Below, in pieces: positions 16,312-26,672 of a DNA stretch of 64,000 bases (the stretch's first letter is position 1; each line of letters begins with the position of its first letter). Location of the stretch: contig PDOZ01000028.1 of the NCBI GenBank assembly GCA_002747325.1, positions 62,001-126,000 on the forward strand. The letters are read 5' to 3'. The position numbers and the translations under genes were made by a program. The DNA comes from Rhodobacterales bacterium (GTDB taxonomy: Bacteria > Pseudomonadota > Alphaproteobacteria > Rhodobacterales > Rhodobacteraceae). Below the pieces are notes generated by a model that was not told the origin of the DNA, ran no database searches, and was given only the letters and a program-made list of their open reading frames with translations.

Positions 16312-17271
16312 ATGTCGTTCCGAATCCAACCCGCCGCCCCATCCCGCCCGAATCGCTGTCAGCTTTTCGGCCCCGGCTCCAACACCAAGCTGTTCCCCAA
16401 AATGGCCGCTTCCGCTGCCGATGTGATCAACCTCGACCTTGAGGACAGCGTGGCACCTTCCGACAAGGACGCCGCCCGCGCCAATGTGATTGAAGCGCTG
16501 AACACGATTGACTGGGGCAAAAAAACCATGTCCGTGCGCATCAACTCGCTGGACACGCCCTATTGGTATCGCGACGTGGTGGACCTGCTGGAACAGGCGG
16601 GCGAGCGCCTCGATCAGATCATGATCCCGAAAGTTGGCTGCGCGGCAGATGTCTATGCGGTCGACGCGCTGGTCACGGCGATTGAGGCCGCCAAGGGGCG
16701 CAAAAAGCCCATCGACTTCGAGGTGATCATCGAAAGCGCCGCCGGTCTTTCCCATGTGGAAGAAATCGCCGCTTCTTCGCCGCGCCTGAAAGCGATGAGC
16801 CTCGGCGCGGCGGATTATGCCGCTTCGATGGGAATGCAGACCACCGGCATCGGCGGCACGCAGGAGAATTATTACATGCTGCGCGAGGGCGAGAAGCACT
16901 GGTCCGATCCGTGGCATTGGGTGCAGGCCGCCATCGTCGCCGCCTGCCGCACGCATGGCATCCTGCCGGTCGACGGCCCCTTCGGCGACTTCTCCGACGA
17001 CGAGGGCTATATCGCGCAGGCCAAGCGCTCCGCCACTCTGGGCATGGTTGGCAAATGGGCCATTCACCCGAAACAGATCGCGCTGGCCAACGAGGTTTTC
17101 ACCCCGTCGGAAGAAGCCGTTGCAGAAGCGCGCGAAATCCTCGCCGCGATGGAACAGGCCAAGGCCAACGGCGAAGGCGCAACCGTTTACAAGGGCCGCC
17201 TCGTCGACATCGCCTCGATCAAACAGGCGGAAGTCATCGTCGCGCAGGCCGAGCTGATCGCGGGCAACTGA
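16312..17271 (+). CDS. mcl1: L-malyl-CoA/beta-methylmalyl-CoA lyase
   Basis: A 319-residue CitE/HpcH-type lyase that splits L-malyl-CoA to acetyl-CoA and glyoxylate and beta-methylmalyl-CoA to propionyl-CoA and glyoxylate, as in the ethylmalonyl-CoA pathway. Features are SRPNRCQLFGPGS, NLDLEDSVAPSDK (acidic metal ligand), MIPKVG, the VIIESAAGL glutamate, and KWAIHPKQI near the C-terminus. ATG at 16312 follows ACGGAGG and matches the family start; the frame opens at 16270. Length is close to the Rhodobacter enzyme. Divergent from dat. With phaA and phaB 11 kb away it suggests acetyl-CoA assimilation by that pathway. Confidence 0.93.
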   Translation: MSFRIQPAAPSRPNRCQLFGPGSNTKLFPKMAASAADVINLDLEDSVAPSDKDAARANVIEALNTIDWGKKTMSVRINSLDTPYWYRDVVDLLEQAGERLDQIMIPKVGCAADVYAVDALVTAIEAAKGRKKPIDFEVIIESAAGLSHVEEIAASSPRLKAMSLGAADYAASMGMQTTGIGGTQENYYMLREGEKHWSDPWHWVQAAIVAACRTHGILPVDGPFGDFSDDEGYIAQAKRSATLGMVGKWAIHPKQIALANEVFTPSEEAVAEAREILAAMEQAKANGEGATVYKGRLVDIASIKQAEVIVAQAELIAGN

Positions 17272-17278
17272 TCTGATA

Positions 17279-17308
17279 AAAACCGGCACCGCCCCGAAAG
17301 GCGGTGCC
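17279..17308 (-). terminator. Intrinsic terminator of the SH3-domain gene
   Basis: GGCACCGCC (17285-17293) and GGCGGTGCC (17300-17308) form a perfect 9-bp stem. On the minus strand it is followed by GG and four T residues (17282-17279). It lies 12 bp past the stop of the gene at 17320-17664 and just after the mcl1 stop on the other strand. Confidence 0.75.
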
Positions 17309-17319
17309 AACCAAGCGGC

Positions 17320-17664
17320 TTAGGGACAATACCCGTCGATCCGCAGATACCGGCCATGAACCCACCCGCTCGGGTCCGCTTCGCCCCAATAGGGGTCCAG
17401 ACACCTGCCGGAGGCGCAATGGATGTAATACCATTTCCCGGCCCGGTCCCAGACCGCGACTTCATCGCCCAGATACAACTCGCCCAACTGCGCATAGCCC
17501 GATCCCGGACCTGTGCGCACCGCCAGAAACCCGCGCCCGGCGGCGTGGTTATACTGGCTGACCGGCCGCACCCCGGCCACAAACCCGCTGCAATCACCGG
17601 CGACGGCGACCGGCGCGGCGGCCATCATCGCCACGGCGGCAATAAGCGCAAGAAAACGTTTCAT
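17320..17664 (-). CDS. Secreted SH3-domain protein
   Basis: A 114-residue protein with a clear signal peptide (MKRFLALIAAVAMMAAAPVAVAG, cleavage near 22-24). The mature part is a bacterial SH3 domain: FLAVRTGPGSGYAQLGEL, then a VAVWDRAGKWYYIH strand pair and PSGWVHGRYL. Four cysteines (for example GDCSGF and HCASGRC) suggest disulfides in the periplasm. ATG at 17664 has GGGAGG upstream; the frame is open to 17766 but the signal peptide fixes this start. Likely binds cell-wall peptides; no catalytic residues seen. Confidence 0.87.
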   Translation of the reverse strand: MKRFLALIAAVAMMAAAPVAVAGDCSGFVAGVRPVSQYNHAAGRGFLAVRTGPGSGYAQLGELYLGDEVAVWDRAGKWYYIHCASGRCLDPYWGEADPSGWVHGRYLRIDGYCP

Positions 17665-17758
17665 GACAATTCCTCCCTGTGGCGAGACCGGAGAAGCCGA
17701 CCCCACCGGACAGGGAGAGTCTAACATGAAAGCCGCGAAAAATCGTTGATTTGGATCA

Positions 17759-18595
17759 TCACCCAACCAGCGGCAGGTGGATCTCCGTCAGCAAATCCGA
17801 TGGCGCGGTGGTGCGCGGGTCGTTGAGATAAATCTCGTAACACGGCGCATCGCGCGGCTCTTCGCCGGATTTCGGCAACCAGACACCCATAAGTTCGTCA
17901 TAGCCCTGCTCGATCTGCGCATACGGCCCCTTGAAGGTCAAAACCGCATAGCGCCCGCCGGAAAGATCGGCGCTTTCGAACCCCTCGGGCACCGCGCCGC
18001 CCTTCCAAACCGCCCCGGCCATGCTGCGCAGCTCTGCTTCCGGCACGGCGGTCACGTCGTCGAAATAAATCCCCAATATCGGCCCGCATTGCGCCATCAG
18101 GCCGCGCGCCCCCAGCAGGGTGCCAAGGGTCTCAAACGCCCGGCCAATCTCCATATAAGGGCCGGTATGGGGAACACCGATCACCTTCACAGCATCGGCA
18201 TTACGGATTTCTACAGGATAGGTCATTTCTCGTCCATCTCGCAAAGTCAGGTAAGGCGCATCGAGGCGCCCGTTCTTGCGAAAGGCTTGCGGGGTCTGGC
18301 CATAAGCAGCGCGGAACGCATGCGCGAAGCTCTTGGGATTATCATACCCCACCTCTCGCGCGATGGTATCCACCGCCGTTTTCTCGCGCAACAGCCGCCC
18401 CGCCGCGACATGCAGCCGCATCCGGCGCACAGTCTGCGCACAGGTTTCGCCGGTCATGGCATGATATACCCGGTGCCAGTGAAACCGGCTCATCGCCGCT
18501 ACATCCGCCAGCCGGTCCAGCGACAGATCGCCGGAAATATTGTCACAGATATAATGCAAAACCCGCATCAACCGATCTTCGTAACGCACAGCCAT
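17759..18595 (-). CDS. AraC family regulator with GyrI-like effector domain
   Basis: A 278-residue transcription factor. Residues about 8-105 hold the double helix-turn-helix of AraC proteins (LDRLADVAAMSRFHWHRVYH, then EVGYDNPKSFAHAFRAAYG). Residues about 125-278 form a GyrI-like (SbmC/Rob C-terminal) small-molecule-binding domain with a YPVEI strand and a GRYAVLTFKGPY core. ATG at 18595 follows AAAGGAGAG; the frame extends to 18655. Such fusions often sense toxic compounds. Divergent from accA, with 125 bp between the starts; no clear target gene. Confidence 0.92.
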   Translation of the reverse strand: MAVRYEDRLMRVLHYICDNISGDLSLDRLADVAAMSRFHWHRVYHAMTGETCAQTVRRMRLHVAAGRLLREKTAVDTIAREVGYDNPKSFAHAFRAAYGQTPQAFRKNGRLDAPYLTLRDGREMTYPVEIRNADAVKVIGVPHTGPYMEIGRAFETLGTLLGARGLMAQCGPILGIYFDDVTAVPEAELRSMAGAVWKGGAVPEGFESADLSGGRYAVLTFKGPYAQIEQGYDELMGVWLPKSGEEPRDAPCYEIYLNDPRTTAPSDLLTEIHLPLVG

Positions 18596-18720
18596 GATCC
18601 GCTCTCCTTTCGCCCCGACACCCTGCCACCGGCCCGCGCCATAAATCTTGCTCAAATGCTTTGAGTTGCAATTACCGGGGTCTGGCCCTTATATCGAGCG
18701 AAAGCAACAGAGGGCACAAG

Positions 18721-19683
18721 ATGACCAATTACCTCGAATTCGAGAAACCGCTGGCAGAAATTGAAGGCAAGGCGGAAGAATTGCGGGCCATGGCGCGCGC
18801 CAATGAGGAAATGGACATTGAAAAGGAAGCGCAGGCGCTTGATCGCAAGGCGGAGGCGCTGTTGAAAGAGCTGTATGGTGACCTGAGCGCGTGGCGCAAA
18901 TGTCAGGTTGCGCGCCACCCCGACCGCCCCCATTGCCGCGATTATATCTATGGACTTCTGAACGAATACACCCCGCTGGCGGGCGACCGTAACTTTGCCG
19001 ACGACCATTCTGTCATGGGTGGTCTTGGCCGGTTGGGCGATATGCCGGTGATGGTGATCGGACAGGAAAAGGGCTTTGACACCAAGACGCGCATCGAGCG
19101 CAATTTCGGCATGGCCCGCCCGGAAGGGTATCGCAAGGCCATCCGCCTGATGGACCTCGCCGACCGTTTCGGCGTGCCGGTAATCAGCTTCGTCGACACG
19201 CCGGGCGCCTATCCCGGCAAGGGCGCGGAAGAGCGCGGCCAGTCCGAGGCCATCGCGCGTTCAACGCAAAAGTGCCTGTCGCTCACGGTGCCGCTGATCT
19301 CGGTCATCATCGGTGAAGGCGGCTCCGGCGGTGCGGTCGCGCTGGCGACTGGCAACACGGTGATGATGCTGGAACATTCGATCTACTCGGTGATCACCCC
19401 GGAAGGCTGCGCCTCGATCCTGTGGAAAGACGCGGAGAAAATGCGCGAAGCGGCAGAAGCGCTGCGGCTGACGGCGCAGGATCTGAAGGAACTGGGCGTG
19501 GCGGATCGCATCATCCCGGAACCGCTGGGCGGTGCGCATCGTGGCAAGGAAGAAACCATCGCCGCCGTGGGCAAGGCGCTGGAAGTTGAGTTGAAGGCGT
19601 TGAAGAAGAAGCGCCCCAACACGCTGAAAAAAGCCCGCCGTGAGAAGTATCTGGCGCTCGGATCGAAAGGGCTGGCGGCTTAA
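18721..19683 (+). CDS. accA: Acetyl-CoA carboxylase carboxyltransferase subunit alpha
   Basis: Alpha subunit of the carboxyltransferase that makes malonyl-CoA for fatty acid synthesis, 320 aa. Features are the N-terminal coiled coil ([14 protein letters not shown]), the conserved [12 protein letters not shown], the crotonase-like core with [28 protein letters not shown] forming the oxyanion region, and PEGCASILW. The start at 18721 is the family start; the earlier in-frame start (18661) adds unrelated residues. Divergent from the AraC gene. The beta subunit gene accD is not in the window. Confidence 0.97.
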   Translation: MTNYLEFEKPLAEIEGKAEELRAMARANEEMDIEKEAQALDRKAEALLKELYGDLSAWRKCQVARHPDRPHCRDYIYGLLNEYTPLAGDRNFADDHSVMGGLGRLGDMPVMVIGQEKGFDTKTRIERNFGMARPEGYRKAIRLMDLADRFGVPVISFVDTPGAYPGKGAEERGQSEAIARSTQKCLSLTVPLISVIIGEGGSGGAVALATGNTVMMLEHSIYSVITPEGCASILWKDAEKMREAAEALRLTAQDLKELGVADRIIPEPLGGAHRGKEETIAAVGKALEVELKALKKKRPNTLKKARREKYLALGSKGLAA

Positions 19684-19693
19684 CGCCCCGGCC

Positions 19694-20299
19694 TCACCAC
19701 ATCGTATCCTTGGCGCGCGCGTGCCAGTTCCGATCATAGGCCGCGCCATCAAAGTCCTGCCGCACCTCGCGCAGCATGTCACCGACGCTGGGCAGCCCCT
19801 CAGCGTCGGACCCGTTCCACAGCCCCGCCCGCATCACTGCCCGCGCGCATTGCGAATACACTTCGCGAATGTCGATACTCATAACCGTGCGGGGATGTTT
19901 GCCATCCACCTCGAAAAGTGTCAGCGCTTCCGGCGCATCGGTAATGTAAGCGCTCCCGTTGACGCGCATGACGTTATGGGAACCGGGCACCATGAACATC
20001 AGCGAAATTCGCCCATCGCGCACGACATTGCGCAGCGTGTCGATCCGGTTGTTGCCGTGCCAGTCGGGCAGAAGCAGGGTCCGGTCGTCCTCGATGCGCA
20101 CCACCGGCCCGGAATCGCCGCGCGGACTGCCATCGGTGCCCTCGGGACCAACGGTGGAAACCACGCAAAAGCGGGCGCGCTCAATCCAGGCGCGGTAAGC
20201 GGGCGTCAGCCGGTCCGTGACCTTGATGCGCGCCGGTTCCCCCGGAGCGCCATAAAGCGCCTCAAGGGCTGCGATATCTTCAATCTTTCGGTAGCTCAA
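19694..20299 (-). CDS. Pyridoxamine 5'-phosphate oxidase-like FMN-binding protein
   Basis: A 201-residue split-barrel flavoprotein of the PPOX family, similar to the MSMEG_1061-type branch. The barrel contains ARFCVVSTVGPEG, GDSGPVVRIEDD, LLPDWHGNNRIDTLRNVV, ISLMFMVPGSHNVMRVNG and, later, REVYSQCARAVMRA, the usual FMN-contacting blocks. Substrate unknown. The start at 20299 overlaps the end of the preceding acyltransferase gene by 20 bp, so the two are translationally coupled in the ftsE-ftsX run. The link with lipid synthesis or division is positional only. Confidence 0.85.
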   Translation of the reverse strand: MSYRKIEDIAALEALYGAPGEPARIKVTDRLTPAYRAWIERARFCVVSTVGPEGTDGSPRGDSGPVVRIEDDRTLLLPDWHGNNRIDTLRNVVRDGRISLMFMVPGSHNVMRVNGSAYITDAPEALTLFEVDGKHPRTVMSIDIREVYSQCARAVMRAGLWNGSDAEGLPSVGDMLREVRQDFDGAAYDRNWHARAKDTMW

Positions 20300-21017
20300 A
20301 CCCGGCCTCCGCCATCAAAGCGTTGGACGAGGTTTCAACCGCTTCTTCCATCTCCGCCATCATCTGTTCGATTTTCTTGCCCGGCTCGATCGGCGGCAGA
20401 AACTCGACCACCGCAAGCCCCGGATAGCGCATGATGCCGTGGCGTTTCCAGAACACACCGACATTGGTCCCAGCGGGCACGACCGGCTGTCCGGTCTGCT
20501 CATACAATACGCCGGTGCCGATCTTGTAGGGCTTCTTTGCCCCCGCCGCGACCCGTGTGCCCTGCGGGAAAATCACCAACTGCCCCGGATCGGTGCGCCC
20601 GTCGGCAACGTCCCTGACCATTTTCCTGATCGCCGCCCCGCGCTTGCCCCGATCCACCGGCACACAGTTGATCGCCTTCGCAAAATACCCCACGATCGGC
20701 GTCCACTTGATCTGTTTCTTCATGATGAATTTCGGACGGGGCAGCACCGAAACGATCAACAGAATATCGAAAAACGACTGGTGCTTGGCGGCGACGATCA
20801 CCTCCCCATCCGGCACCTCGCCCCGGATCTCGGAGCGCAGGCCCACAATGACCCGCGCCAGCCAGCGGACGTGGTTGGTGTAAACGTGAATTGCCTTGAA
20901 AGCATATTTCTTGTCGATCAGCGTGAACGGAAAGAAGACCAAAGCCAGCACGGCCATGGACAGATACATCTGAATGATGAAGTAGAGCGATTTGAGCCAT
21001 TGCCAGGCGTGTTTCAT
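20280..21017 (-). CDS. 1-acyl-sn-glycerol-3-phosphate acyltransferase (PlsC family)
   Basis: A 245-residue membrane acyltransferase that would convert lysophosphatidic to phosphatidic acid. An N-terminal membrane segment (about 9-32) precedes the catalytic HX4D motif (HQSFFD, His79 and Asp84). The substrate-binding motif FPQGTR is at 150-155, followed by PVVPAGTN. ATG at 21017 overlaps the ftsX stop as TGATG; the longer frame to 21113 lies inside ftsX and is rejected. It is placed after ftsX in one transcript, perhaps tying phospholipid synthesis to division. Confidence 0.93.
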   Translation of the reverse strand: MKHAWQWLKSLYFIIQMYLSMAVLALVFFPFTLIDKKYAFKAIHVYTNHVRWLARVIVGLRSEIRGEVPDGEVIVAAKHQSFFDILLIVSVLPRPKFIMKKQIKWTPIVGYFAKAINCVPVDRGKRGAAIRKMVRDVADGRTDPGQLVIFPQGTRVAAGAKKPYKIGTGVLYEQTGQPVVPAGTNVGVFWKRHGIMRYPGLAVVEFLPPIEPGKKIEQMMAEMEEAVETSSNALMAEAGFELPKD

Positions 21018-21919
21018 CAGCTGCGTTCCCTGAGTGTGGTGAATGCCGCGCGGCGGGTGGCGAAGAAGGCCACAAGGCCGGCCAGCGGCGGAATAAGGAC
21101 GGCCCAGAGCCATTCGGCGCCAGCAAAGCCCAGTTCGGACAGGAAGTTCCCCGTTTCCCCGCCGGATGGCAGGGCAATGACGGCAATCATGCCCAACAGA
21201 GTGCCCGCGGCGGCCCCGGCAGCGGCGCGCAGGGTATAGCGGCGCACGAAGGCGCGGGCGATGTAATTGTCGCGCGCGCCAACAAGGCGCAGCACCCGGA
21301 TGACCTGCGCATTAGCGGCGAGAGCGGCGGAGGCGGCGAGGGTGATGATCACGCCGGTGGTCAGCGCGATCAGCAGGATCGACACCAGGCCCAGAAGCCG
21401 CAGGCGCGACGCGGCACGCACCAGCGGTTCGCGCCAGCGGGTGTGGTCGTCCAGCACCGCGCCGGGCGCTTCGCCCTGCAAACGGGCGCGCAGACCAGCG
21501 GCGTCATAGCCCCCGGCGGTTTCCGACACTTCGATCAGGCGTGGCACCGGCAGGGCATCCAGCGGCAGGTCCGGCCCGAACCAAGGTTCCAGCAAAGCGC
21601 GTTGTTCATCATCCGACAGGACGCGCACGGAAGCGACGCCGGGGGTGGTGCGCAGGATTTCCAACACCGCCGCGACCTGCTGTTCCTGTTGCCCGTCCGG
21701 GGCGGATACGCGCACGGTGGAGTTTTGCGTCAACGCCCCGGCCCAGCGCTCTGCGACCCGCCCCGTGGCCAGCGACAGCGCCAGCGCAAAGACCGTCAGA
21801 AAAGCCATCGCCCCGGCGGCGAATACCGTCAGCCGCGCGGTAAACCCCGTCGGCGGCACAACCCGGTCGGCCTGTGCATCACCGGCGATCAGATCAAGAA
21901 AACGGGCCAGATTGCTCAC
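21017..21919 (-). CDS. ftsX: Cell division protein FtsX
   Basis: The membrane partner of FtsE, 300 aa. It transmits ATPase activity to periplasmic peptidoglycan hydrolases during septation. A cytoplasmic N-terminus is followed by TM1 (about 27-50), a periplasmic domain (about 55-165) and three more membrane segments (about 170-200, 222-245, 265-288). The block LLIALTTGVIITLAASAALA and the following VLRLVGARDNYIARAFV are typical of alphaproteobacterial FtsX. It overlaps ftsE by 4 bp at its start and the acyltransferase by 1 bp at its end. Confidence 0.93.
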   Translation of the reverse strand: MSNLARFLDLIAGDAQADRVVPPTGFTARLTVFAAGAMAFLTVFALALSLATGRVAERWAGALTQNSTVRVSAPDGQQEQQVAAVLEILRTTPGVASVRVLSDDEQRALLEPWFGPDLPLDALPVPRLIEVSETAGGYDAAGLRARLQGEAPGAVLDDHTRWREPLVRAASRLRLLGLVSILLIALTTGVIITLAASAALAANAQVIRVLRLVGARDNYIARAFVRRYTLRAAAGAAAGTLLGMIAVIALPSGGETGNFLSELGFAGAEWLWAVLIPPLAGLVAFFATRRAAFTTLRERS

Positions 21920-22587
21920 AGATCCGCCCCCGCCAGTTGCACCTGATGGTTGGCGATGCGCAGCACGCGGGCCTGCACCTGCGCCTTGGCCGACCGGATC
22001 AGGTTCATGTCATGGGTGGCGATCAGGATCGTCTTGCCCATCTTCGACAGCTCGACCAGTAATTGCAGCAGGCGCAGCGACATTTCCCAATCGACATTGC
22101 CCGTCGGTTCATCCGCCAGAATCACCTCCGGCGATATGATCACCGCCCGCGCCAGCGCCGCCCGCTGTCGTTCGCCGCCCGAAAGCTCCGGCGGTTTTGC
22201 CTCCGCCTGATGCTCCAGCCCGACCCAGCGCAACAACTCGCCCAGATCCGCGCTCTGCCCCGCCCGCTCGGAAACCGTCAGCGGCAAGGCGATGTTCTCC
22301 GCCACGCTCAGATGGTCGAGAAACTGGCAATCCTGATGCACAACCCCGATGCGCCGCCGCATCAACGCCACCTCATCGCGCCCCATCGCCCGCGCATCCT
22401 GTCCGAAGAGCGTCACCTGCCCCTGACTGGCGACCAACTCACCGTAGCACAATTTAAGCAAGGTGGTCTTGCCCGCGCCCGACGGCCCGGTAAGAAAATG
22501 AAACGACCCCGGCGCGAGGTCCAGCGACACGTTATGAAACAGCGCGCCGCCGCCATATCCGTAGCTTACTTCCCTGAACTGGATCAC
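21916..22587 (-). CDS. ftsE: Cell division ATP-binding protein FtsE
   Basis: ABC-type ATPase that works with FtsX at the division septum, 223 aa. Walker A is GPSGAGKT at residues 34-41, the signature LSGGERQR, and Walker B VILADEPTGNVD. The Q-loop glutamine lies in VVHQDCQFL. The GTG at 22587 gives MIQFREVSYGYGG, matching the family N-terminus; an ATG 7 codons earlier (22608) is possible but unusual for FtsE. It heads the operon ftsE-ftsX-plsC-like-flavoprotein and is divergent from the zinc-ribbon gene. Confidence 0.94.
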   Translation of the reverse strand: MIQFREVSYGYGGGALFHNVSLDLAPGSFHFLTGPSGAGKTTLLKLCYGELVASQGQVTLFGQDARAMGRDEVALMRRRIGVVHQDCQFLDHLSVAENIALPLTVSERAGQSADLGELLRWVGLEHQAEAKPPELSGGERQRAALARAVIISPEVILADEPTGNVDWEMSLRLLQLLVELSKMGKTILIATHDMNLIRSAKAQVQARVLRIANHQVQLAGADL

Positions 22588-22751
22588 AAAAACCCCCCGC
22601 CTGTTCACAACACTTTTGCCTCACTGCGAAAATTGTTGCAATCAAAGGTTTGCAATGTTTGCTTTCCCGGCGAACCCGGCACATATTGTGGGGAAGCAAT
22701 GGGTTGGGGTATCCTCGTGATGCAAAGACCCGAAAACAAAGGTGCAATGCC

Positions 22752-23669
22752 ATGCGGCTGATTTGTCCGAATTGTGGGGCGCAATATGAAGTTGATGCGC
22801 ATGTCATCCCGGATAGTGGGCGGGATGTGCAGTGTTCATCGTGCGGACATGCCTGGTTCCAGCAGCCGCTGCACGAGGTGGTTGGCGCTGAAACCGAGGA
22901 CGAAGCGAAGCCGAACCCGGAATGGCATGCGGCAGAGGTCACTCCCGAACCGGAGGCGACGCCGCAAGTGGTGCCAGATGCCGAGCCCGAACCCGAACCT
23001 GAGCCCGAACCGGAACCGCAGCCAGAACCGGAACCCGAAGAGGAGCCAGAGCCGGACCTGCCCCCCCGCGAGTTGCCGAAACGCGAACTCGACGCGGGCA
23101 TTCGGTCGATTTTGCAGGAGGAAGCCGAACGCGAGATCGCGGCGCGCGAGGAGGAGGCCGAACAGGAAAGCGCTCCCGCAGATGCTCCCGAAAAAACTCA
23201 AAATGAGGCCCTCAAGAAACTCATCGCCAGCCGCACCGCGGCGATGCGCCGTTTCGAGGAAGACGACGATTTCGACAACAGCACACCGGCTGAAGAAACG
23301 CCGGTAGAGCCCTTCGACAGCTACGAACCAGAACCCGAACCGCCCGCGCAGGGCCGCGACCTGTTGCCGGACATTGAGGTGATCAACTCGACGCTGGAAG
23401 AAATCCGGCCAGAGGAACCCATCGTCCCGCCTCTCCCGAAGCCAGCGGGACGCAGCGGCTTTCGGCGCGGGTTTTTCCTTGTCATCACCCTCGCCCTGAT
23501 CGCCTTTATCCTATACCTGATCGCACCGATGCTGGCAGACGCCGTTCCCGCGCTGGCGCCGGTTCTGGAAGGATACGTCAACTGGGTCAACGGCCTGCGC
23601 ACACTTCTGGACGAAACCATGCAGAACTTCACCGCGAAGATGCAGGCGAAGGTCGATGGCGGGCAATAA
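22752..23669 (+). CDS. MJ0042-type zinc-ribbon protein with EP-rich linker and one membrane segment
   Basis: A 305-residue protein. The N-terminal zinc ribbon (MRLICPNCGAQYEV) has cysteines at 5, 8, 28 and 31. Residues 77-104 are an almost pure Glu-Pro repeat, followed by a highly acidic region to about 230. A single membrane helix (about 240-262) is followed by a short helical end. ATG at 22752 directly starts the zinc ribbon; an upstream frame adds unrelated sequence. Proteins of this build are common in Rhodobacteraceae, without an assigned function. The stiff EP segment could keep the ribbon away from the membrane. Divergent from ftsE. Confidence 0.88.
   Translation: MRLICPNCGAQYEVDAHVIPDSGRDVQCSSCGHAWFQQPLHEVVGAETEDEAKPNPEWHAAEVTPEPEATPQVVPDAEPEPEPEPEPEPQPEPEPEEEPEPDLPPRELPKRELDAGIRSILQEEAEREIAAREEEAEQESAPADAPEKTQNEALKKLIASRTAAMRRFEEDDDFDNSTPAEETPVEPFDSYEPEPEPPAQGRDLLPDIEVINSTLEEIRPEEPIVPPLPKPAGRSGFRRGFFLVITLALIAFILYLIAPMLADAVPALAPVLEGYVNWVNGLRTLLDETMQNFTAKMQAKVDGGQ
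22977..23065 (+). repeat. Glu-Pro coding repeat inside the zinc-ribbon gene
   Basis: Tandem GAACCC/GAGCCC-like hexamers encode alternating Glu and Pro (residues about 76-104). The units vary at third positions, so this is a coding low-complexity tract, not a recent microsatellite. Confidence 0.75.
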
Positions 23670-23674
23670 CTGCC

Positions 23675-24940
23675 CTAAATCCAATCCGGCACCGCATCGC
23701 GCGCCAGCATTTCCGCGTAGCTCGGGCGGGGGCGGATGACGGCAAACTGGTCGCCGGAGACCAGCACTTCCGGGATCAGCGGGCGGGAATTGTATTCCGA
23801 CGCCATGACCGCGCCATAAGCGCCCGCCGAACGGAAAGCGATCAGGTCATCGGCGCGCAAGTGGGGCAGGCTGCGTTCCTTGGCAAAGGTATCCCCGCTC
23901 TCGCAAACCGGCCCCACGATGTCAAACAGGCTCTGCTCTGCCCCGGCGGGCGCCTCCAGCACCGGCTCAATATCGTGATGCGCCTCATACATGGCCGGGC
24001 GCACAAGGTCGTTCATCGCCGCATCAACAATGAGGAATTTCCGCCCCTCGCCGTGTTTGAGATAAATCACCCGCGTGACCAAAAGCCCCGCATTGCCCGC
24101 GATCAGCCGCCCCGGCTCAATCTCGATCTCGCAGCCAAGATGCCCCACCGTTTCCCGCACCATCTGCCCGTATTCGATCGGCAGGGGCGGCGCTTCGTTG
24201 GAGCGGGTATAGGGAATGCCCAAGCCGCCGCCGAGGTCGAGTCGGCGGATGTTGTGCCCCTCAGCGCGCAGGGCTTCGGTCAGCTCAGCCACGCGGCGAT
24301 AAGCGGCGCGGAACGGTTCAAGATCGGTGAGTTGCGAGCCGATATGCACGTCAATGCCCACGACCTCGATCCCCGGCAGCGCCGCAGCTTCCGCATAGGC
24401 CTCAACCGCCTTGGCAATCGGAATGCCGAACTTGTTCTCGGACTTGCCGGTGGCGATTTTGGCATGGGTCTTGGCGTCCACATCCGGGTTCACGCGAATG
24501 GCAATCGGCGCTATGACCCCCATCGAAACGGCAACTTCGGACAACGCCCGCATCTCCGGTTCGCTCTCGACGTTAAACTGCCGGATACCGCCTTCCAACG
24601 ACGCACGCATCTCCTCGCGCGTCTTGCCGACGCCGGAAAACACGATGCGCTCGCCCGGCACGCCCGCCGCTTTCGCCCGCGCATATTCACCGCCGGACAC
24701 CACATCCATCCCCGCGCCAAGCCCGCCCAGAAGCTTCAGCACCGCAAGGTTGGAATTGGCTTTGACCGCGAAACAGACAAGGTGATCCATGCCGTCCAGC
24801 GCCTCGGTGAAAAGCTGGTAATGGCGGGTCAGGGTGGCGGCGGAATAGAGGTAAAACGGAGTGCCGACCGTGCGGGCAATCTCCGGAATCGACACGCCTT
24901 CGCCGTGCATGACGCCGTTCTTGTAGGTAAAATGATCCAT
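23675..24940 (-). CDS. lysA: Diaminopimelate decarboxylase
   Basis: PLP-dependent fold III enzyme converting meso-diaminopimelate to L-lysine, the last step of lysine synthesis; 421 aa. Features are CFAVKANSN (the PLP lysine), SGGEYARAKAAG, the HIGSQLTDL block, GGGLGIPYT (phosphate binding), EPGRLI, and GPVCESGDTFAK, whose cysteine belongs to the active site of the dimer partner. The C-terminus runs RPSYAEMLARD. It follows argH and a small DUF2834 protein on the same strand; its ATG overlaps the preceding stop as TGATG, so argH-orf-lysA is an operon. Confidence 0.96.
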   Translation of the reverse strand: MDHFTYKNGVMHGEGVSIPEIARTVGTPFYLYSAATLTRHYQLFTEALDGMDHLVCFAVKANSNLAVLKLLGGLGAGMDVVSGGEYARAKAAGVPGERIVFSGVGKTREEMRASLEGGIRQFNVESEPEMRALSEVAVSMGVIAPIAIRVNPDVDAKTHAKIATGKSENKFGIPIAKAVEAYAEAAALPGIEVVGIDVHIGSQLTDLEPFRAAYRRVAELTEALRAEGHNIRRLDLGGGLGIPYTRSNEAPPLPIEYGQMVRETVGHLGCEIEIEPGRLIAGNAGLLVTRVIYLKHGEGRKFLIVDAAMNDLVRPAMYEAHHDIEPVLEAPAGAEQSLFDIVGPVCESGDTFAKERSLPHLRADDLIAFRSAGAYGAVMASEYNSRPLIPEVLVSGDQFAVIRPRPSYAEMLARDAVPDWI

Positions 24941-25253
24941 CAGGGTATGGGCCTTGTTCTGAGGAAAAGGTAAAGGGGCAAGCCGCAGGACACGCCGATC
25001 AGGAAGGTGGCCGGGATGGCCCAGAGGGCGGACCAGTTGCGACGCACCAAGGTCTCGGCGAGGATCCAGATGGTCAGTGCCGCGCCGCTGACCAACAGGT
25101 CAACCGACAGGCCCGTCACCGCCGGGTTGGCGGTCCAGGCGGCGAACATCGTGCGCAGGTTCTCCCCATCGGAAAGAAGCCACGACAACAGGTGACTCAT
25201 GGGCCAGATCGCACCGATGATGGCCAGCCCGAGATAGGTCCAGCGCAGCCCGC

Positions 25254-25257
<4 letters not shown>
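24940..25257 (-). CDS. DUF2834-like small membrane protein
   Basis: A 105-residue membrane protein with three hydrophobic segments (about 7-26, 45-66 and 75-98). The pattern is typical of DUF2834: a WP motif in the first helix region, [20 protein letters not shown] in the second, and a short cytoplasmic end RTRP. Its start overlaps the argH stop by 4 bp and its stop overlaps the lysA start, so it is translationally coupled between two amino acid synthesis genes. Function unknown. Confidence 0.82.
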
Positions 25258-26648
<1,391 letters not shown>

Positions 26649-26672
26649 GGCACAGCCTTTGGAGAATTACTG

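Noticed and set aside
22977..23065. Tandem hexamers considered as CRISPR or microsatellite
   Set aside because: They code for a Glu-Pro linker in frame, with third-position variation and no spacers.
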